This document shows positions 56,101-64,000 of a DNA stretch of 64,000 nt, in pieces. The first letter of the stretch is position 1. Each line of letters starts with the position of its first letter. The notes under the pieces were generated by a model. It had not been told where the DNA came from. It was given only the letters and a program-made list of their open reading frames with translations, and searched no databases. The stretch covers positions 124,001 through 188,000 of the forward strand of contig NZ_CDCG01000011.1 in the NCBI RefSeq assembly GCF_000819845.1. The letters run 5' to 3'. The DNA comes from Aeromonas enteropelogenes. GTDB lineage: Bacteria > Pseudomonadota > Gammaproteobacteria > Enterobacterales > Aeromonadaceae. A program made the translations under genes and the position numbers.

Positions 56101-57139
56101 CCTGTGCTATCCACTCCCAATCCAGCGGTTGGTTGGCGCTCATGTCCCGGATAACTCGCTTGCCGAGGAGGCGATCGTAATCGGCCGGGGGCAGGCCAAG
56201 GGCGGGCCGAACCGACTTGATGTGGGCTTCGGTCAGGCGCTCTCCGGCTGCAATCTCCTTGACCAGATAGAGGGAGCGGCGAAATGCGCGGTTGCCCTGC
56301 TCGCTCGGGGTGAGCTGATAGTCGGCCACGCCGAGCGCTGCCTGGGCGGTATTGACCGAGGCAACCAGTTCGGCAAGCTCGGTGGGCTCCATGGAGAAGG
56401 CGCAATCCGGTCCGCCATCCGCCCGGGCAAGAGTGAAGTGCTTCTCGATGAGGGTGGCGCCGAGCGCGGTCGCCGCGATGGCAGTGGCGCTGCCCAGCGT
56501 ATGGTCAGAAAGCCCCACCTCGACGCCAAAGCGCTGGCGCAGCATGGGGATGGCGCGCAGGTTGTATTCGGCCGCGGGCGCCGGATAGCCACTGACGCAG
56601 TGCAGCAGCGCCAGCTGGCAGTTGCCGTGTTTGAGCGCCATTTCGACCGCGGCGGCGATCTCGGCCTCATTCGCCATGCCGGTGGACATGATGAGGGGCT
56701 TGCCAGTCTGGGCGGCGTAGCGAATGAGGGGCAGGTCTACCAGCTCGAAGGAAGCAATCTTGTAAGCCGGGCAATCAAGGGATTCCAGCAAATCGACTGC
56801 GCTGAAATCGAACGGGCTGCTAAATACCGTGAGCCCCAGCTCGCGCCCCTTGGCAAACAGCGCCTGATGCCACTCCCAGGGGGTATGGGCCCACTCGTAG
56901 AGGTCATAAAGGCTGTGGCCATCCCACAGGCCGCCGTGGATCTGGAATTCGGGTCGTTCGCTTTTGAGGGTGATGGTATCGGGGCGATAGGTTTGCAGTT
57001 TGACTGCACTGGCTCCCGCCTCCTTGGCGGCAGTCATGATGGCCAGGGCGCGCTCCAGGTTGCCGTTGTGGTTGGCCGACAGTTCGGCGATCACATAGGG
57101 GCTCTGTATTGGGCCGATGGATTGATGGGCAATCTGCAT
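56093..57139 (-). CDS. pseI: Pseudaminic acid synthase
   Basis: 348-aa NeuB-family enzyme that condenses the 6-deoxy-2,4-diacetamido hexose with phosphoenolpyruvate to give pseudaminic acid. TIM-barrel domain (about 1-280) with VIAELSANHNGNLERAL, AVKLQTYRPDTIT and IMSTGMANEAEI, then a C-terminal SAF domain (about 288-345). The SANHN motif points to the PseI rather than the NeuB sialic acid type. In the operon between pseG (6-bp gap) and maf-2 (8-bp overlap). Confidence 0.93.
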   Translation of the reverse strand: MQIAHQSIGPIQSPYVIAELSANHNGNLERALAIMTAAKEAGASAVKLQTYRPDTITLKSERPEFQIHGGLWDGHSLYDLYEWAHTPWEWHQALFAKGRELGLTVFSSPFDFSAVDLLESLDCPAYKIASFELVDLPLIRYAAQTGKPLIMSTGMANEAEIAAAVEMALKHGNCQLALLHCVSGYPAPAAEYNLRAIPMLRQRFGVEVGLSDHTLGSATAIAATALGATLIEKHFTLARADGGPDCAFSMEPTELAELVASVNTAQAALGVADYQLTPSEQGNRAFRRSLYLVKEIAAGERLTEAHIKSVRPALGLPPADYDRLLGKRVIRDMSANQPLDWEWIAQDE

Positions 57140-57145
57140 CTGTGT

Positions 57146-58417
57146 TCAGGTTCCTGTACCAAGTTGCCAGCCTTGTGGCGCCGACTGCCAGGGGGCGGGG
57201 GGCGCATCTTGCGGCGGTTTGGCAAGATAAAGTGGGAATTGGGAAAAAATCTTTAGCAAGCGATATGCCAGCTCTTGCCAGTCTTGTGGTTTGAGTGGCT
57301 GGTGTGCCTGCCAGGCCAGCTGCTGGCCGCTTAGGTCAAGGGTGAGCAGGCGTGTCTCTGCCTGCCCGCCATCTTGTTGTAAAAATTGCCAGCGTTGGCC
57401 GTCGGGCCGCAGCTGATAGCCGGTCTGCGGCAGCAGCCAAGCGGTGAGGCGATCGAGCCCGAGGCCATCCACTTGCTGCTGACCGCGTTGGCGATAAGCC
57501 TCAGCCTCTTGTTCCAGTGAGTGCAAGGCCTGCGCGAGCCGTGAGGGGTCAGCGAGCTCGCTTAGCGTCAGGCGTTCGGCCAACTGGAAACGGGCGATCA
57601 CCTCATCATTGAACTGCTGGTTGTCGACGATGGGCACCACCAGGGTTGGCAGGCCGAGGCAGACACGCTCCCAGGTCATGCCGCCGGCGGCACCGATGGC
57701 AAAATCGTGGCGCGCCATCAACAGCGCCATCTGATCGCTCTGGCGCAACAAGTCGATGCGAAGTTCGGGCAGTTCGGCAACCCTCTGCTGCAATTCGTGC
57801 CAGAAAGGGTTGGCGCCGCCCGCCACCAGAGTCCACTGGATGGTGCGGGCCCAGGGTAGACGAGCCAAGCTGTTGAGGGTGGTGAGACAAGCGCCGGCCG
57901 GATCGGCGCCGCCAAAGCAGATGAGTCCCCGTTGCCACTGAGCGATGTCTCGGCGTGCAAGCTGTCGGAAGGCCGGGCGCAGCAGCGCATAGTCCGTTCC
58001 CAGCAGCAGGCGACAGTTGTCTGGTATCAGGGCTTGATAGTCGGCTGTGCTGCGCAAAGGCCCTTGGTCCAGCAGTAGCTGACAGTGATGCGGTCGATCC
58101 GCCAGATCGTCGATCACCAGCAACTGACTACAGTGGCACGCCAGCAAGGCTTCAAGGGGCTGGTCGATGGCGTAGTGATCGACGATAAGCCATGCAGGCC
58201 GCAGTCGGGGCAGGGGCCCCGCATCATCCAGCGCAGCCAGAGGGTGGTAGTGGTGCAGCTTAAGCAGGGGCAGTAGGTGAGTCGGCAACCCATAACAGAG
58301 AAAGTGGCACTCGGTCCCCGCCACCAGCAACCGATCGGCGATGGCCAGGCAGCGCATCAGATGGCCCAGCCCTATCTCGGGGCCTGCGTCGAGTCGAAAT
58401 GCGATATCAAACGTCAT
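57146..58417 (-). CDS. pseG: PseG UDP-sugar hydrolase with C-terminal extension
   Basis: Removes UDP from UDP-2,4-diacetamido-2,4,6-trideoxy-L-altrose in pseudaminic acid synthesis. The 423-aa protein has the GT-B-type fold with the catalytic His in GLGHLMRCLAIAD and the nucleotide-binding GAAGGMTWERVCLGLPTLV (about 253-271). Homologues are usually shorter; here residues from about 345 form an extra segment rich in Gln and Trp (including WQFLQQDGGQ). Overlaps pseF by 11 bp. The extension could be a degenerate or new domain. Confidence 0.88.
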   Translation of the reverse strand: MTFDIAFRLDAGPEIGLGHLMRCLAIADRLLVAGTECHFLCYGLPTHLLPLLKLHHYHPLAALDDAGPLPRLRPAWLIVDHYAIDQPLEALLACHCSQLLVIDDLADRPHHCQLLLDQGPLRSTADYQALIPDNCRLLLGTDYALLRPAFRQLARRDIAQWQRGLICFGGADPAGACLTTLNSLARLPWARTIQWTLVAGGANPFWHELQQRVAELPELRIDLLRQSDQMALLMARHDFAIGAAGGMTWERVCLGLPTLVVPIVDNQQFNDEVIARFQLAERLTLSELADPSRLAQALHSLEQEAEAYRQRGQQQVDGLGLDRLTAWLLPQTGYQLRPDGQRWQFLQQDGGQAETRLLTLDLSGQQLAWQAHQPLKPQDWQELAYRLLKIFSQFPLYLAKPPQDAPPAPWQSAPQGWQLGTGT

Positions 58418-59102
58418 GCTGGTGTAATACCCGATAGAGCAGTTCGGCCAGGTGCCAATCTTCCGGCGTATCGATGTCGACCACCCTGTGCCTTGGCAAT
58501 ATGTGTCCTATTCCTTCTCCGCCCACCGGGTTGATGCCGCCCAACCAGGCGGCGCGGCTGCCCCAGTAGAATTGTCCCGCATCCTGATAGGCGGGTTCCA
58601 GATCCTGAGAGCGCTTGGTCATCTGCCCTGGCCAGAAGGGGGTGACGCGTCCCTGCTCATCCATGCGTACTGCCCGTTGAATGGGAAAGCCGAATTCCGC
58701 CACCGAATAGACGAATGGGGCCTGGCTTGCGAGCAAGCGCTGATGGGCTGCCTTCAGGTCATCGGCCTGGATGAGCGGCACGGTGGCGTAAATGCAGCAG
58801 TAGTGATCGCTGGTGACACCGAGCTCGTCGAGCCGCCGGATAGCATCGATCACCACCGGGGTGGTGCCGGTGTGGTCGTCGGCGAGGCTGGCGGCGCGCA
58901 AAAAGGGTACGTCGGCACCGAGCTGGCGTGCCACGCAGGCGACCTCCTCATCATCGGTAGAGACCACAATCTGGCTGAAACACCCTGCCGCTTTGGCGGC
59001 GTTGATGGCATAGGCGAGCATGGGCTGGCCGCAGAAGGGACGGATATTCTTGCGCGGGATGCGCTTGCTGCCGCCTCGGGCCGGGATGATGGCGATGGCC
59101 AT
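58407..59102 (-). CDS. pseF: Pseudaminic acid cytidylyltransferase
   Basis: Activates pseudaminic acid to CMP-pseudaminic acid, the donor for Maf. The 231-aa product starts AIIPARGGSKRIPRKNIR (CTP-binding), has FGFPIQRAVRMDEQGRVTPF and DAGQFYWG typical of PseF, and VVDIDTPEDWHLAELLY at the end. ATG 59102 has GGAG six bases upstream. First gene of the minus-strand pse operon, divergent from pseH. Confidence 0.94.
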   Translation of the reverse strand: MAIAIIPARGGSKRIPRKNIRPFCGQPMLAYAINAAKAAGCFSQIVVSTDDEEVACVARQLGADVPFLRAASLADDHTGTTPVVIDAIRRLDELGVTSDHYCCIYATVPLIQADDLKAAHQRLLASQAPFVYSVAEFGFPIQRAVRMDEQGRVTPFWPGQMTKRSQDLEPAYQDAGQFYWGSRAAWLGGINPVGGEGIGHILPRHRVVDIDTPEDWHLAELLYRVLHQHDV

Positions 59103-59165
59103 GAAGTTTCTCCATGAAAAGCCGATATGACAGTAATAAACAGAATTGTAACCCTGAATCCGTGA

Positions 59166-59795
59166 ATGATGACAGTTGGCATGACCCAGGATCTTCGATT
59201 GAACTCATTGATGGCAAAAGAGATAATTGAAAATCACCGTGAAATGGACAGTGATATGACAGGTTTGAAAGAGTTTGCCCGCTACGGGGTCAAGCTGGTG
59301 GCGCTGGCACAGGATGATATCGAGATGGTGCGCCAGTGGCGCAACGATCCCAAGATTGCCGACCTGATGCTGGACAAGACCCATATCACGAGGGAGATGC
59401 AGCAGCAGTGGTTTGTCAGGCTGCAGCACGCGCAGGATCAGTTTTATTATCTGGTCTGGTTTAAAGATCAGCCCATCGGGGTCGCTTCTCTTATCAAAGT
59501 CAATCGTGACGCCGGGCATTGTGAACCGGGCATGTATATCTATGTCGATGAGTATCGCAACAACATAGTGCCCTTCTGCGTTGCCTTCGCCCTCAATGAT
59601 CTGGCCTTTGAAGGGCTGGGGCTGTCACAGCTGTTTGGCAAGATATTTGCCAGCAATCAGGCTTCTGTCCGCTTTCACGAGGCGTGTGGCTACCGTCTTT
59701 ACGAGACGCAGGAGGATGGCCTCGGTTTGTATGTGCTCGAACGGGAGGCCTATTTCGCCGCTCGCGCCAAAATCGCTCGTTTTATAAGGTATTGA
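59166..59795 (+). CDS. pseH: PseH-type N-acetyltransferase
   Basis: GNAT-fold enzyme that acetylates N4 of the altrosamine intermediate of pseudaminic acid. The core VRQWRNDPKIADLMLDKTHI is near residue 55, with the PseH-like SQLFGKIFASNQASVRFHEA and GYRLYETQEDG later. The frame opens at 59166 (209 aa), but homologues start about 30 residues later, so ATG 59256 (179 aa) or 59244 may be the true start; no strong ribosome site decides. Its stop overlaps the ACP start. Confidence 0.85.
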   Translation: MMTVGMTQDLRLNSLMAKEIIENHREMDSDMTGLKEFARYGVKLVALAQDDIEMVRQWRNDPKIADLMLDKTHITREMQQQWFVRLQHAQDQFYYLVWFKDQPIGVASLIKVNRDAGHCEPGMYIYVDEYRNNIVPFCVAFALNDLAFEGLGLSQLFGKIFASNQASVRFHEACGYRLYETQEDGLGLYVLEREAYFAARAKIARFIRY

Positions 59796-60025
59796 TGATG
59801 CAACTAGAACAGATTTTCTCCGATGCACTGGGCATCGAGCTTGAACAGGTTTCCGATGCGCTCAGCTATCAGGGGATCCCCCAGTGGGACTCCGTCGCCC
59901 ATATGGGCCTGATTGCCCAGCTGGAGGATCACTACGGTGTGCTGCTCGATACCGATGACATCATCGACATGAGCTCGGTCGCCAAGGCGCGGGAGATCCT
60001 GGCTAAATATGGCGTCGCCCTCTGA
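59795..60025 (+). CDS. Acyl carrier protein
   Basis: 76-aa acidic protein with the phosphopantetheine site WDSVAHM (Ser33), shaped like FabC/AcpP-type carriers. It overlaps pseH by one base (TGATG) and the SDR gene likewise, so it is part of the glycosylation operon and not fatty-acid synthesis. Probably carries the acyl group worked on by the downstream ligase, SDR, LuxE-like and LuxC-like proteins. Confidence 0.88.
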   Translation: MMQLEQIFSDALGIELEQVSDALSYQGIPQWDSVAHMGLIAQLEDHYGVLLDTDDIIDMSSVAKAREILAKYGVAL

Positions 60026-60774
60026 TGACCGGCCTGTTGCAGGGTAAACGGGTACTGATCACCGGCGCTGGGCGCGGCATCGGTCTCGCCATCGCCCGGC
60101 AGTTTGCCGCCCAGGGCGCCGAGTTGTGGCTCAATGGTCGCGATGAGGAGGCCATCACCCGGATGGTAGAGGCGCTCGGCGTCGAGTTTGGCGTGCCTTG
60201 TATACCGCTTTGCTTCGATGTGGCCGATCCGCAGGCGGTCAAGCAGGCCTTCCAGCAACTCTTTGGCCAGACCCGCCAGCTGGACGTGCTGGTCAACAAT
60301 GCTGGGGTGCTGGACGATGCGCTGCTCGGCATGGTCCAGCAGCAGCAGATAGAGCGCACCTTCGCGACCAACAGTTACAGCACCCTCTATTGCAGCCAGT
60401 ATGCGGCTCGCCTGATGCAACGCTCCGGCGGGGGCAGCATCATCAACATGGCGTCCATCATTGGCCGGGTAGGCAATGCCGGCCAAGCCGTCTATGCCGG
60501 CAGCAAGGCGGCGGTGATCGGGATTACCCAGTCACTGGCCAAAGAGCTGGCCGCGAGCCAGATCCGGGTCAATGCCATCGCCCCCGGCTTCATCGATACC
60601 GACATGGCGCGCTCTCTGCCGCCAGCCAAGTTTGACGAACGGGTAGCCAGCATCGCCATGGGGCGCATCGGCACGCCGGACGAGGTCGCCAGCGTGGCAC
60701 TGTTCCTGGCCTCGGATCTCTCCCGTTATGTCACCGGTCAGGTGATCGGGGTCGATGGAGGCATGCTGATTTGA
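60025..60774 (+). CDS. SDR oxidoreductase (FabG-like)
   Basis: 249-aa short-chain dehydrogenase. NAD(P) site VLITGAGRGIGLAIARQF, NNAG, catalytic Ser in NMASIIGRVG and YAGSKAAVIG (Tyr and Lys), and a C-terminus ending VIGVDGGMLI. Looks like a 3-oxoacyl-ACP reductase, consistent with acting on an ACP-bound 3-oxoacyl group. Overlaps the ACP stop and the next gene start. Confidence 0.93.
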   Translation: MTGLLQGKRVLITGAGRGIGLAIARQFAAQGAELWLNGRDEEAITRMVEALGVEFGVPCIPLCFDVADPQAVKQAFQQLFGQTRQLDVLVNNAGVLDDALLGMVQQQQIERTFATNSYSTLYCSQYAARLMQRSGGGSIINMASIIGRVGNAGQAVYAGSKAAVIGITQSLAKELAASQIRVNAIAPGFIDTDMARSLPPAKFDERVASIAMGRIGTPDEVASVALFLASDLSRYVTGQVIGVDGGMLI

Positions 60775-62129
60775 GCGCACCCGACTTGCTAACCCATCTG
60801 GTGGTGGGCAATAGCGCCCCTGCCTGGCGGGATCCCGATGAAGGCTGGCTTAGCTACGGCGAGCTGGCGCAGCGGGTAGCACGGCTCGCCAAAGCCTACC
60901 CGAGCGGGCGTCAGCTGATCTATCTGCCCTTTGTGACCTCAACTCGTCACCTGCTTCACTACCTGCTGGCCTTGCGTGATGGTCATGCAGTCATGCTGGC
61001 CGATCCGGCCCAGGACGAGGAGACGCGCCGTGCCCTGTGCGAGCGGTTTGGCGCGAGCCTGGTCGTGACTGCGGAAGGTTGCCTCGTGCACCTTGGCGAG
61101 GCACCCGCTTTGCATCCAGAGCTTGCCTTGCTGCTGCCAACCTCCGGCAGCACGGGATCCAGCAAGTGGGTGCGGATCTCTCGGAACAGCCTCAATGCCA
61201 ACGCCGCCGCCATCGCCGAGTATCTGGCGCTGGATAGTGCGGAGCGAGCGATCACCAGCCTGCCGATCTTCTACTCCTTTGGCATGTCGGTGCTCAACAG
61301 CCATCTGCTGGTGGGCGCCTCGCTGGTGCAGAGCGCGGCCAGCCCTCTCGAACGCCAGTTTTGGGAGGAGGTCAATGCCCATCGGGTCACCAGCGTGGCC
61401 GGGGTGCCTTTCACTTTCCAGATGCTGAGTCGTTTGCGCTTTGACTGGCGCCGTTACCCCAGTCTCATGACCCTGACCCAGGCCGGTGGGCGCCTCGAAC
61501 CGACCTTGGCGAGCCAGTTCGCCCATCAGGCCGAGTCACTGGGGCGTCGTTTTTTTGTCATGTATGGCCAGACCGAGGCGGCGCCGCGCATCGCCTGGTT
61601 GGGGCATGACGAAGTGCTGGTAGCCCCGGATGCCATCGGTCGCGCCGTACCGGGAGGGCATCTCTCTTTGCGTCCCGAGCCGGGACTGCCCGAAGGGGAG
61701 GGAGAGCTGGTCTATGAAGGCCCCAACGTCATGCTGGGTTATGCCGAAGGCATGGCTGAGCTGGCGCGCGGGCGCGAGGTGGAGGCTCTCTTTACCGGTG
61801 ATCTGGCCCGCTGCGACGAGGCCGGACGGTTCTACCTGACCGGGCGTCTCAATCGCTTCCTGAAGCTCTTTGGCAAACGGGTGAGTCTGGCCGAGGTGGA
61901 GAGCTGGTTGCAGGCTCGGGGCCACTCCTGCGCCGCGACCGGTCGCGACGATCGCCTGCTGGTAGCCATCGAAGGGGAAGAGGTTGCATGCGATGTGCTG
62001 CAGATCGAGGTTGCCCGCTGGTTGATGGTACCCCCCTCCTGCGTTCGCATTCGCATGCAGCCGCTGCCACGACGCAGCAATATGAAGATTGATTACCCGG
62101 CCCTGCTGACCCTGTTGGAGGCATCATGA
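60771..62129 (+). CDS. AMP-forming acyl/amino-acyl ligase (AMP-binding family)
   Basis: 452-aa adenylating enzyme. The core signature LLPTSGSTGSSKWVRIS (A3-like) is at about residues 120-136, YGQTEAAPR (A5) at about 265, FTGDLARCDEAGRFYLTGRL (A7) at about 343-362, and the C-terminal lysine in NMKIDY (residue 439). The start is TTG 60771, overlapping the SDR stop (TTGA). Shorter than typical acyl-CoA synthetases; probably activates an acid for loading onto the ACP. Substrate unknown. Confidence 0.9.
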   Translation: MSAPDLLTHLVVGNSAPAWRDPDEGWLSYGELAQRVARLAKAYPSGRQLIYLPFVTSTRHLLHYLLALRDGHAVMLADPAQDEETRRALCERFGASLVVTAEGCLVHLGEAPALHPELALLLPTSGSTGSSKWVRISRNSLNANAAAIAEYLALDSAERAITSLPIFYSFGMSVLNSHLLVGASLVQSAASPLERQFWEEVNAHRVTSVAGVPFTFQMLSRLRFDWRRYPSLMTLTQAGGRLEPTLASQFAHQAESLGRRFFVMYGQTEAAPRIAWLGHDEVLVAPDAIGRAVPGGHLSLRPEPGLPEGEGELVYEGPNVMLGYAEGMAELARGREVEALFTGDLARCDEAGRFYLTGRLNRFLKLFGKRVSLAEVESWLQARGHSCAATGRDDRLLVAIEGEEVACDVLQIEVARWLMVPPSCVRIRMQPLPRRSNMKIDYPALLTLLEAS

Positions 62130-63181
62130 ACAGGTTGCTGGAGTCCCCCGTTTTCGACCTTGTCCAGCAGGAGAAGTCGGCTCTGTTGCTGGCGCGCCTC
62201 AACGAGCTGACTGCCCGGCATCAGCAAGCTTGTCCCCCTTACGCCAATATCTTGTCGGCCTTTGGCTGGGGGCAAGCTACGTCTTGCGCTGAGCTACCCT
62301 ATCTCGCCGCGCGCCTGTTCAAACTGGCCAAATGGCAGAGCGTGCCAGAGGAGGAGGTGTTCAAGGTACTGACCTCATCGGGCACCACGGGGGCGCCGTC
62401 GCGGATAGTGCTGGATCGGGAGACCGCCGCCCTGCAGAGCAAGGTGCTGGTGAAGATCCTGCAGGAGTTTGTCGGCAAGCAGCGTCTGCCCATGTTGCTG
62501 GTGGAGCAACCCGCGCTTATTCAGAATCGCAGCGGTTTTTCGGCTCGCGGGGCGGGGGCCCTGGGGCTCTCCTTCCTCGGGCGTGATCATACCTATGCCC
62601 TTGATGAGCAGATGCGGCCCAACTGGCCGGTCATCGAGGCATTTTGTGACAAATACGCCGGTCAGCCCGTGTTACTGTTTGGCTTTACCTTCATGGTGTG
62701 GCAGTGCCTGCTGGAGCCGCTACGCGAGCGTGGTATACAGCTGCCCTTTGCCGAGGGCATCCTGTTTCACAGTGGGGGCTGGAAGAAATTGCAGCATCTG
62801 GCGGTGGACAATCCGGCCTTCAAGCTGCGCTGTCACGAGCAACTGGGTTTGCGTCGGGTGCACAATTTTTACGGCATGGTGGAGCAGGTGGGCTCGGTCT
62901 TCGTCGAGTGTGAACAGGGTCATCTCCATGCCCCCGTGTTTGCCGATCTGCTGGTGCGTGATCCGCTGACCCATCAACCGCTGGGGATGGGCCGGCTGGG
63001 CCTGTTGCAGGTGCTCTCGGCCATTCCCGGCAGTTATCCGGGTCACAGCCTGTTGACCGAAGATCTTGGCGTCTTGCTGGGAGAGGATGACTGCCCTTGT
63101 GGCCGCCGTGGCCGTTATTTTCATGTATCAGGGCGCCAGCCGGGCGCCGAGGTGAGAGGATGCAGCGACACCTTCCAGTAA
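62126..63181 (+). CDS. LuxE-like acyl-protein synthetase
   Basis: 351-aa homologue of the LuxE subunit of bioluminescence fatty acid reductase, which forms an acyl-AMP and then an acyl-enzyme thioester. The ATP motif SSGTTGAPSRIVLDRE is near residue 90, and a Cys lies six residues from the C-terminus in the EVRGCSDTFQ tail, matching the acyl-accepting Cys of LuxE. Overlaps the ligase by 4 bp and luxC by 22 bp. No luciferase genes are seen, so the role is in the glycan, not light. Confidence 0.92.
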   Translation: MNRLLESPVFDLVQQEKSALLLARLNELTARHQQACPPYANILSAFGWGQATSCAELPYLAARLFKLAKWQSVPEEEVFKVLTSSGTTGAPSRIVLDRETAALQSKVLVKILQEFVGKQRLPMLLVEQPALIQNRSGFSARGAGALGLSFLGRDHTYALDEQMRPNWPVIEAFCDKYAGQPVLLFGFTFMVWQCLLEPLRERGIQLPFAEGILFHSGGWKKLQHLAVDNPAFKLRCHEQLGLRRVHNFYGMVEQVGSVFVECEQGHLHAPVFADLLVRDPLTHQPLGMGRLGLLQVLSAIPGSYPGHSLLTEDLGVLLGEDDCPCGRRGRYFHVSGRQPGAEVRGCSDTFQ

Positions 63182-64000
63182 CCCCTTCGCAGGCTTTGCA
63201 GTGGCAGGGAGGTCCCAAGGTTAGTTTCGTGGCCCCTCTGGCGGATTGGTATGGTTTTATTGCCGACCCCTTGCCCTGCTTTGCCCCCGTCATCTGCGAT
63301 TTCTTGGCGGCGCTGTCGACCCGTTTGCAGCAGGAGGGGCGGCGTTATCCCGATCTGGCCGCGCTGGGTTTCTGGCTTCGCCCGAGGAATATTGATGAGC
63401 AGCGCAAGCGCATGGCGGGGCGCATGCCGCTTGGTATGGTTTTTCATCTGGTGCCCTCCAACGTCCCGACAGTGGCCTTCTACTCCTGGTTGATGGCGCT
63501 CTTGACGGGCAACAGCTCGGTGGTGCGTCTCTCATCACGGATTGATCCGATGCAGGAGGCCATGCTGGCCATCCTGAACGAGCTGTTTCAACAACCTGGG
63601 TGGCGCCCTGTTACCGAGCGTACCCGCTTCGTGCGTTACGGCCATGACGAGGGGATCACCGCCTGGCTGTCGGATCGCTGTCGCCTGCGCATCGTCTGGG
63701 GGGGCGATGAAACCATCCGCCGGGTGCGAGCCATTCCGCTCTCCCCGAATGCCCAGGAAGTGGTGTTTCCGGATCGCCGTTCCATGGCGGTGCTCGACAG
63801 TCGTTGGCTGGCAGGACTGCCGCCAGAACGATTGCAGCAAGTGCTGTCGGCCCTGCAGCAGGACTGTACCCGCTTCAATCAGCGGGCGTGCGCCTCGCCG
63901 ACTACCCTCTGCTGGTTGGGAGAGCCAGATAATGACCTGCGCCGGCATGTGCTGGAGGCGGTGTTTGCTCCCTTCGCCCAGGATCCCGCGTTGGCCATGG
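63160..64000 (+). CDS. LuxC-like acyl reductase, partial at window end
   Basis: The first 280 residues of a LuxC-family acyl-CoA/acyl-enzyme reductase (aldehyde dehydrogenase fold), open to the window edge. Seen: LVPSNVPTVAFYSWLMALLTG (about 98-118), VWGGDETIRRVRAIPL (about 179-194) and the active-site Cys244 in NQRACASPTT. The ATG at 63160 has GAGAGG directly upstream and overlaps the LuxE-like gene by 22 bp. Together they would reduce an acid to an aldehyde, or an activated acyl group for the sugar. Confidence 0.93.
   Translation, partial: MQRHLPVTPSQALQWQGGPKVSFVAPLADWYGFIADPLPCFAPVICDFLAALSTRLQQEGRRYPDLAALGFWLRPRNIDEQRKRMAGRMPLGMVFHLVPSNVPTVAFYSWLMALLTGNSSVVRLSSRIDPMQEAMLAILNELFQQPGWRPVTERTRFVRYGHDEGITAWLSDRCRLRIVWGGDETIRRVRAIPLSPNAQEVVFPDRRSMAVLDSRWLAGLPPERLQQVLSALQQDCTRFNQRACASPTTLCWLGEPDNDLRRHVLEAVFAPFAQDPALAM

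Noticed and set aside
62126-64000. Part of a bioluminescence (lux) operon
   Set aside because: No luciferase genes (luxA/luxB) are visible, and the LuxE/LuxC homologues are embedded in an operon with pseH and ACP. The genes beyond 64000 cannot be seen.

Overview
The window looks like chromosomal DNA of a mesophilic, motile Aeromonas (Gammaproteobacteria). The signs are G+C-rich coding sequence, the hinT-ycfL-lpoB-thiK and ycfP-ndh neighbourhoods known from enterics, a polar-flagellin cluster flaA-flaB-flaG-fliD-fliS followed by a maf gene, and an adjoining pseudaminic-acid island of the type described for Aeromonas flagellar glycosylation. The species assignment is inference; no rRNA is present.

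Layout. 0-5 kb (minus strand): glgC (glycogen synthesis), then a second-copy type secD-secF pair preceded by a small two-segment membrane protein. 5-9.6 kb (minus): an envelope cluster of hinT, a COG3014 lipoprotein, ycfL, lpoB, thiK and a DUF6279 lipoprotein, mostly with overlapping ends. 9.8-24 kb: housekeeping and accessory singletons (methyl-accepting chemotaxis protein, LysE exporter, a two-domain PTPS/QueD-like protein, a dihydroorotase, tRNA-Pro(GGG), a lipoprotein, a DAACS symporter, a divergent HxlR regulator/flavodoxin pair, DUF924, DUF808, an M3 oligoendopeptidase, an NCS2 xanthine/uracil permease). 24-35.6 kb: ycfP-ndh, a membrane protein, a FadL-type porin, a CbiM-like permease, pflA, a large GAF-PAS-GGDEF-EAL protein, a CoA-disulfide reductase with rhodanese domain, and DedA. 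35.7-46.8 kb: the alpha-2-macroglobulin/PBP1C pair (yfhM-pbpC), a DUF6236-like protein, thiI, a small secreted protein and a TRIC-family membrane protein.

47-64 kb is the flagellin and flagellar glycosylation region. Two flagellins are followed by flaG, fliD, fliS, a FliT-sized protein and Maf-1. A minus-strand operon, pseF-pseG-pseI-maf2 plus an 87-aa protein, supplies CMP-pseudaminic acid and a second Maf. A divergent plus-strand operon has pseH, then an acyl carrier protein, an SDR reductase, an AMP-forming ligase, a LuxE-like acyl-protein synthetase and a LuxC-like acyl reductase (cut by the window end). Inference: pseudaminic acid is made, acyl-modified and attached to FlaA/FlaB by Maf proteins, and the ACP/ligase/LuxE/LuxC set makes a further acyl-derived group.

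Most interesting non-gene signals: (1) a small membrane protein with a 33-residue basic tail directly upstream of secDF, plus a hairpin over the secD ribosome-binding site, which together resemble translation-arrest control; (2) a perfect 12-bp stem intrinsic terminator inside the flaG coding sequence; (3) a strongly folded, terminator-ended candidate small RNA between flaA and flaB; (4) an 8-6-8 perfect inverted repeat in front of the CoA-disulfide reductase.
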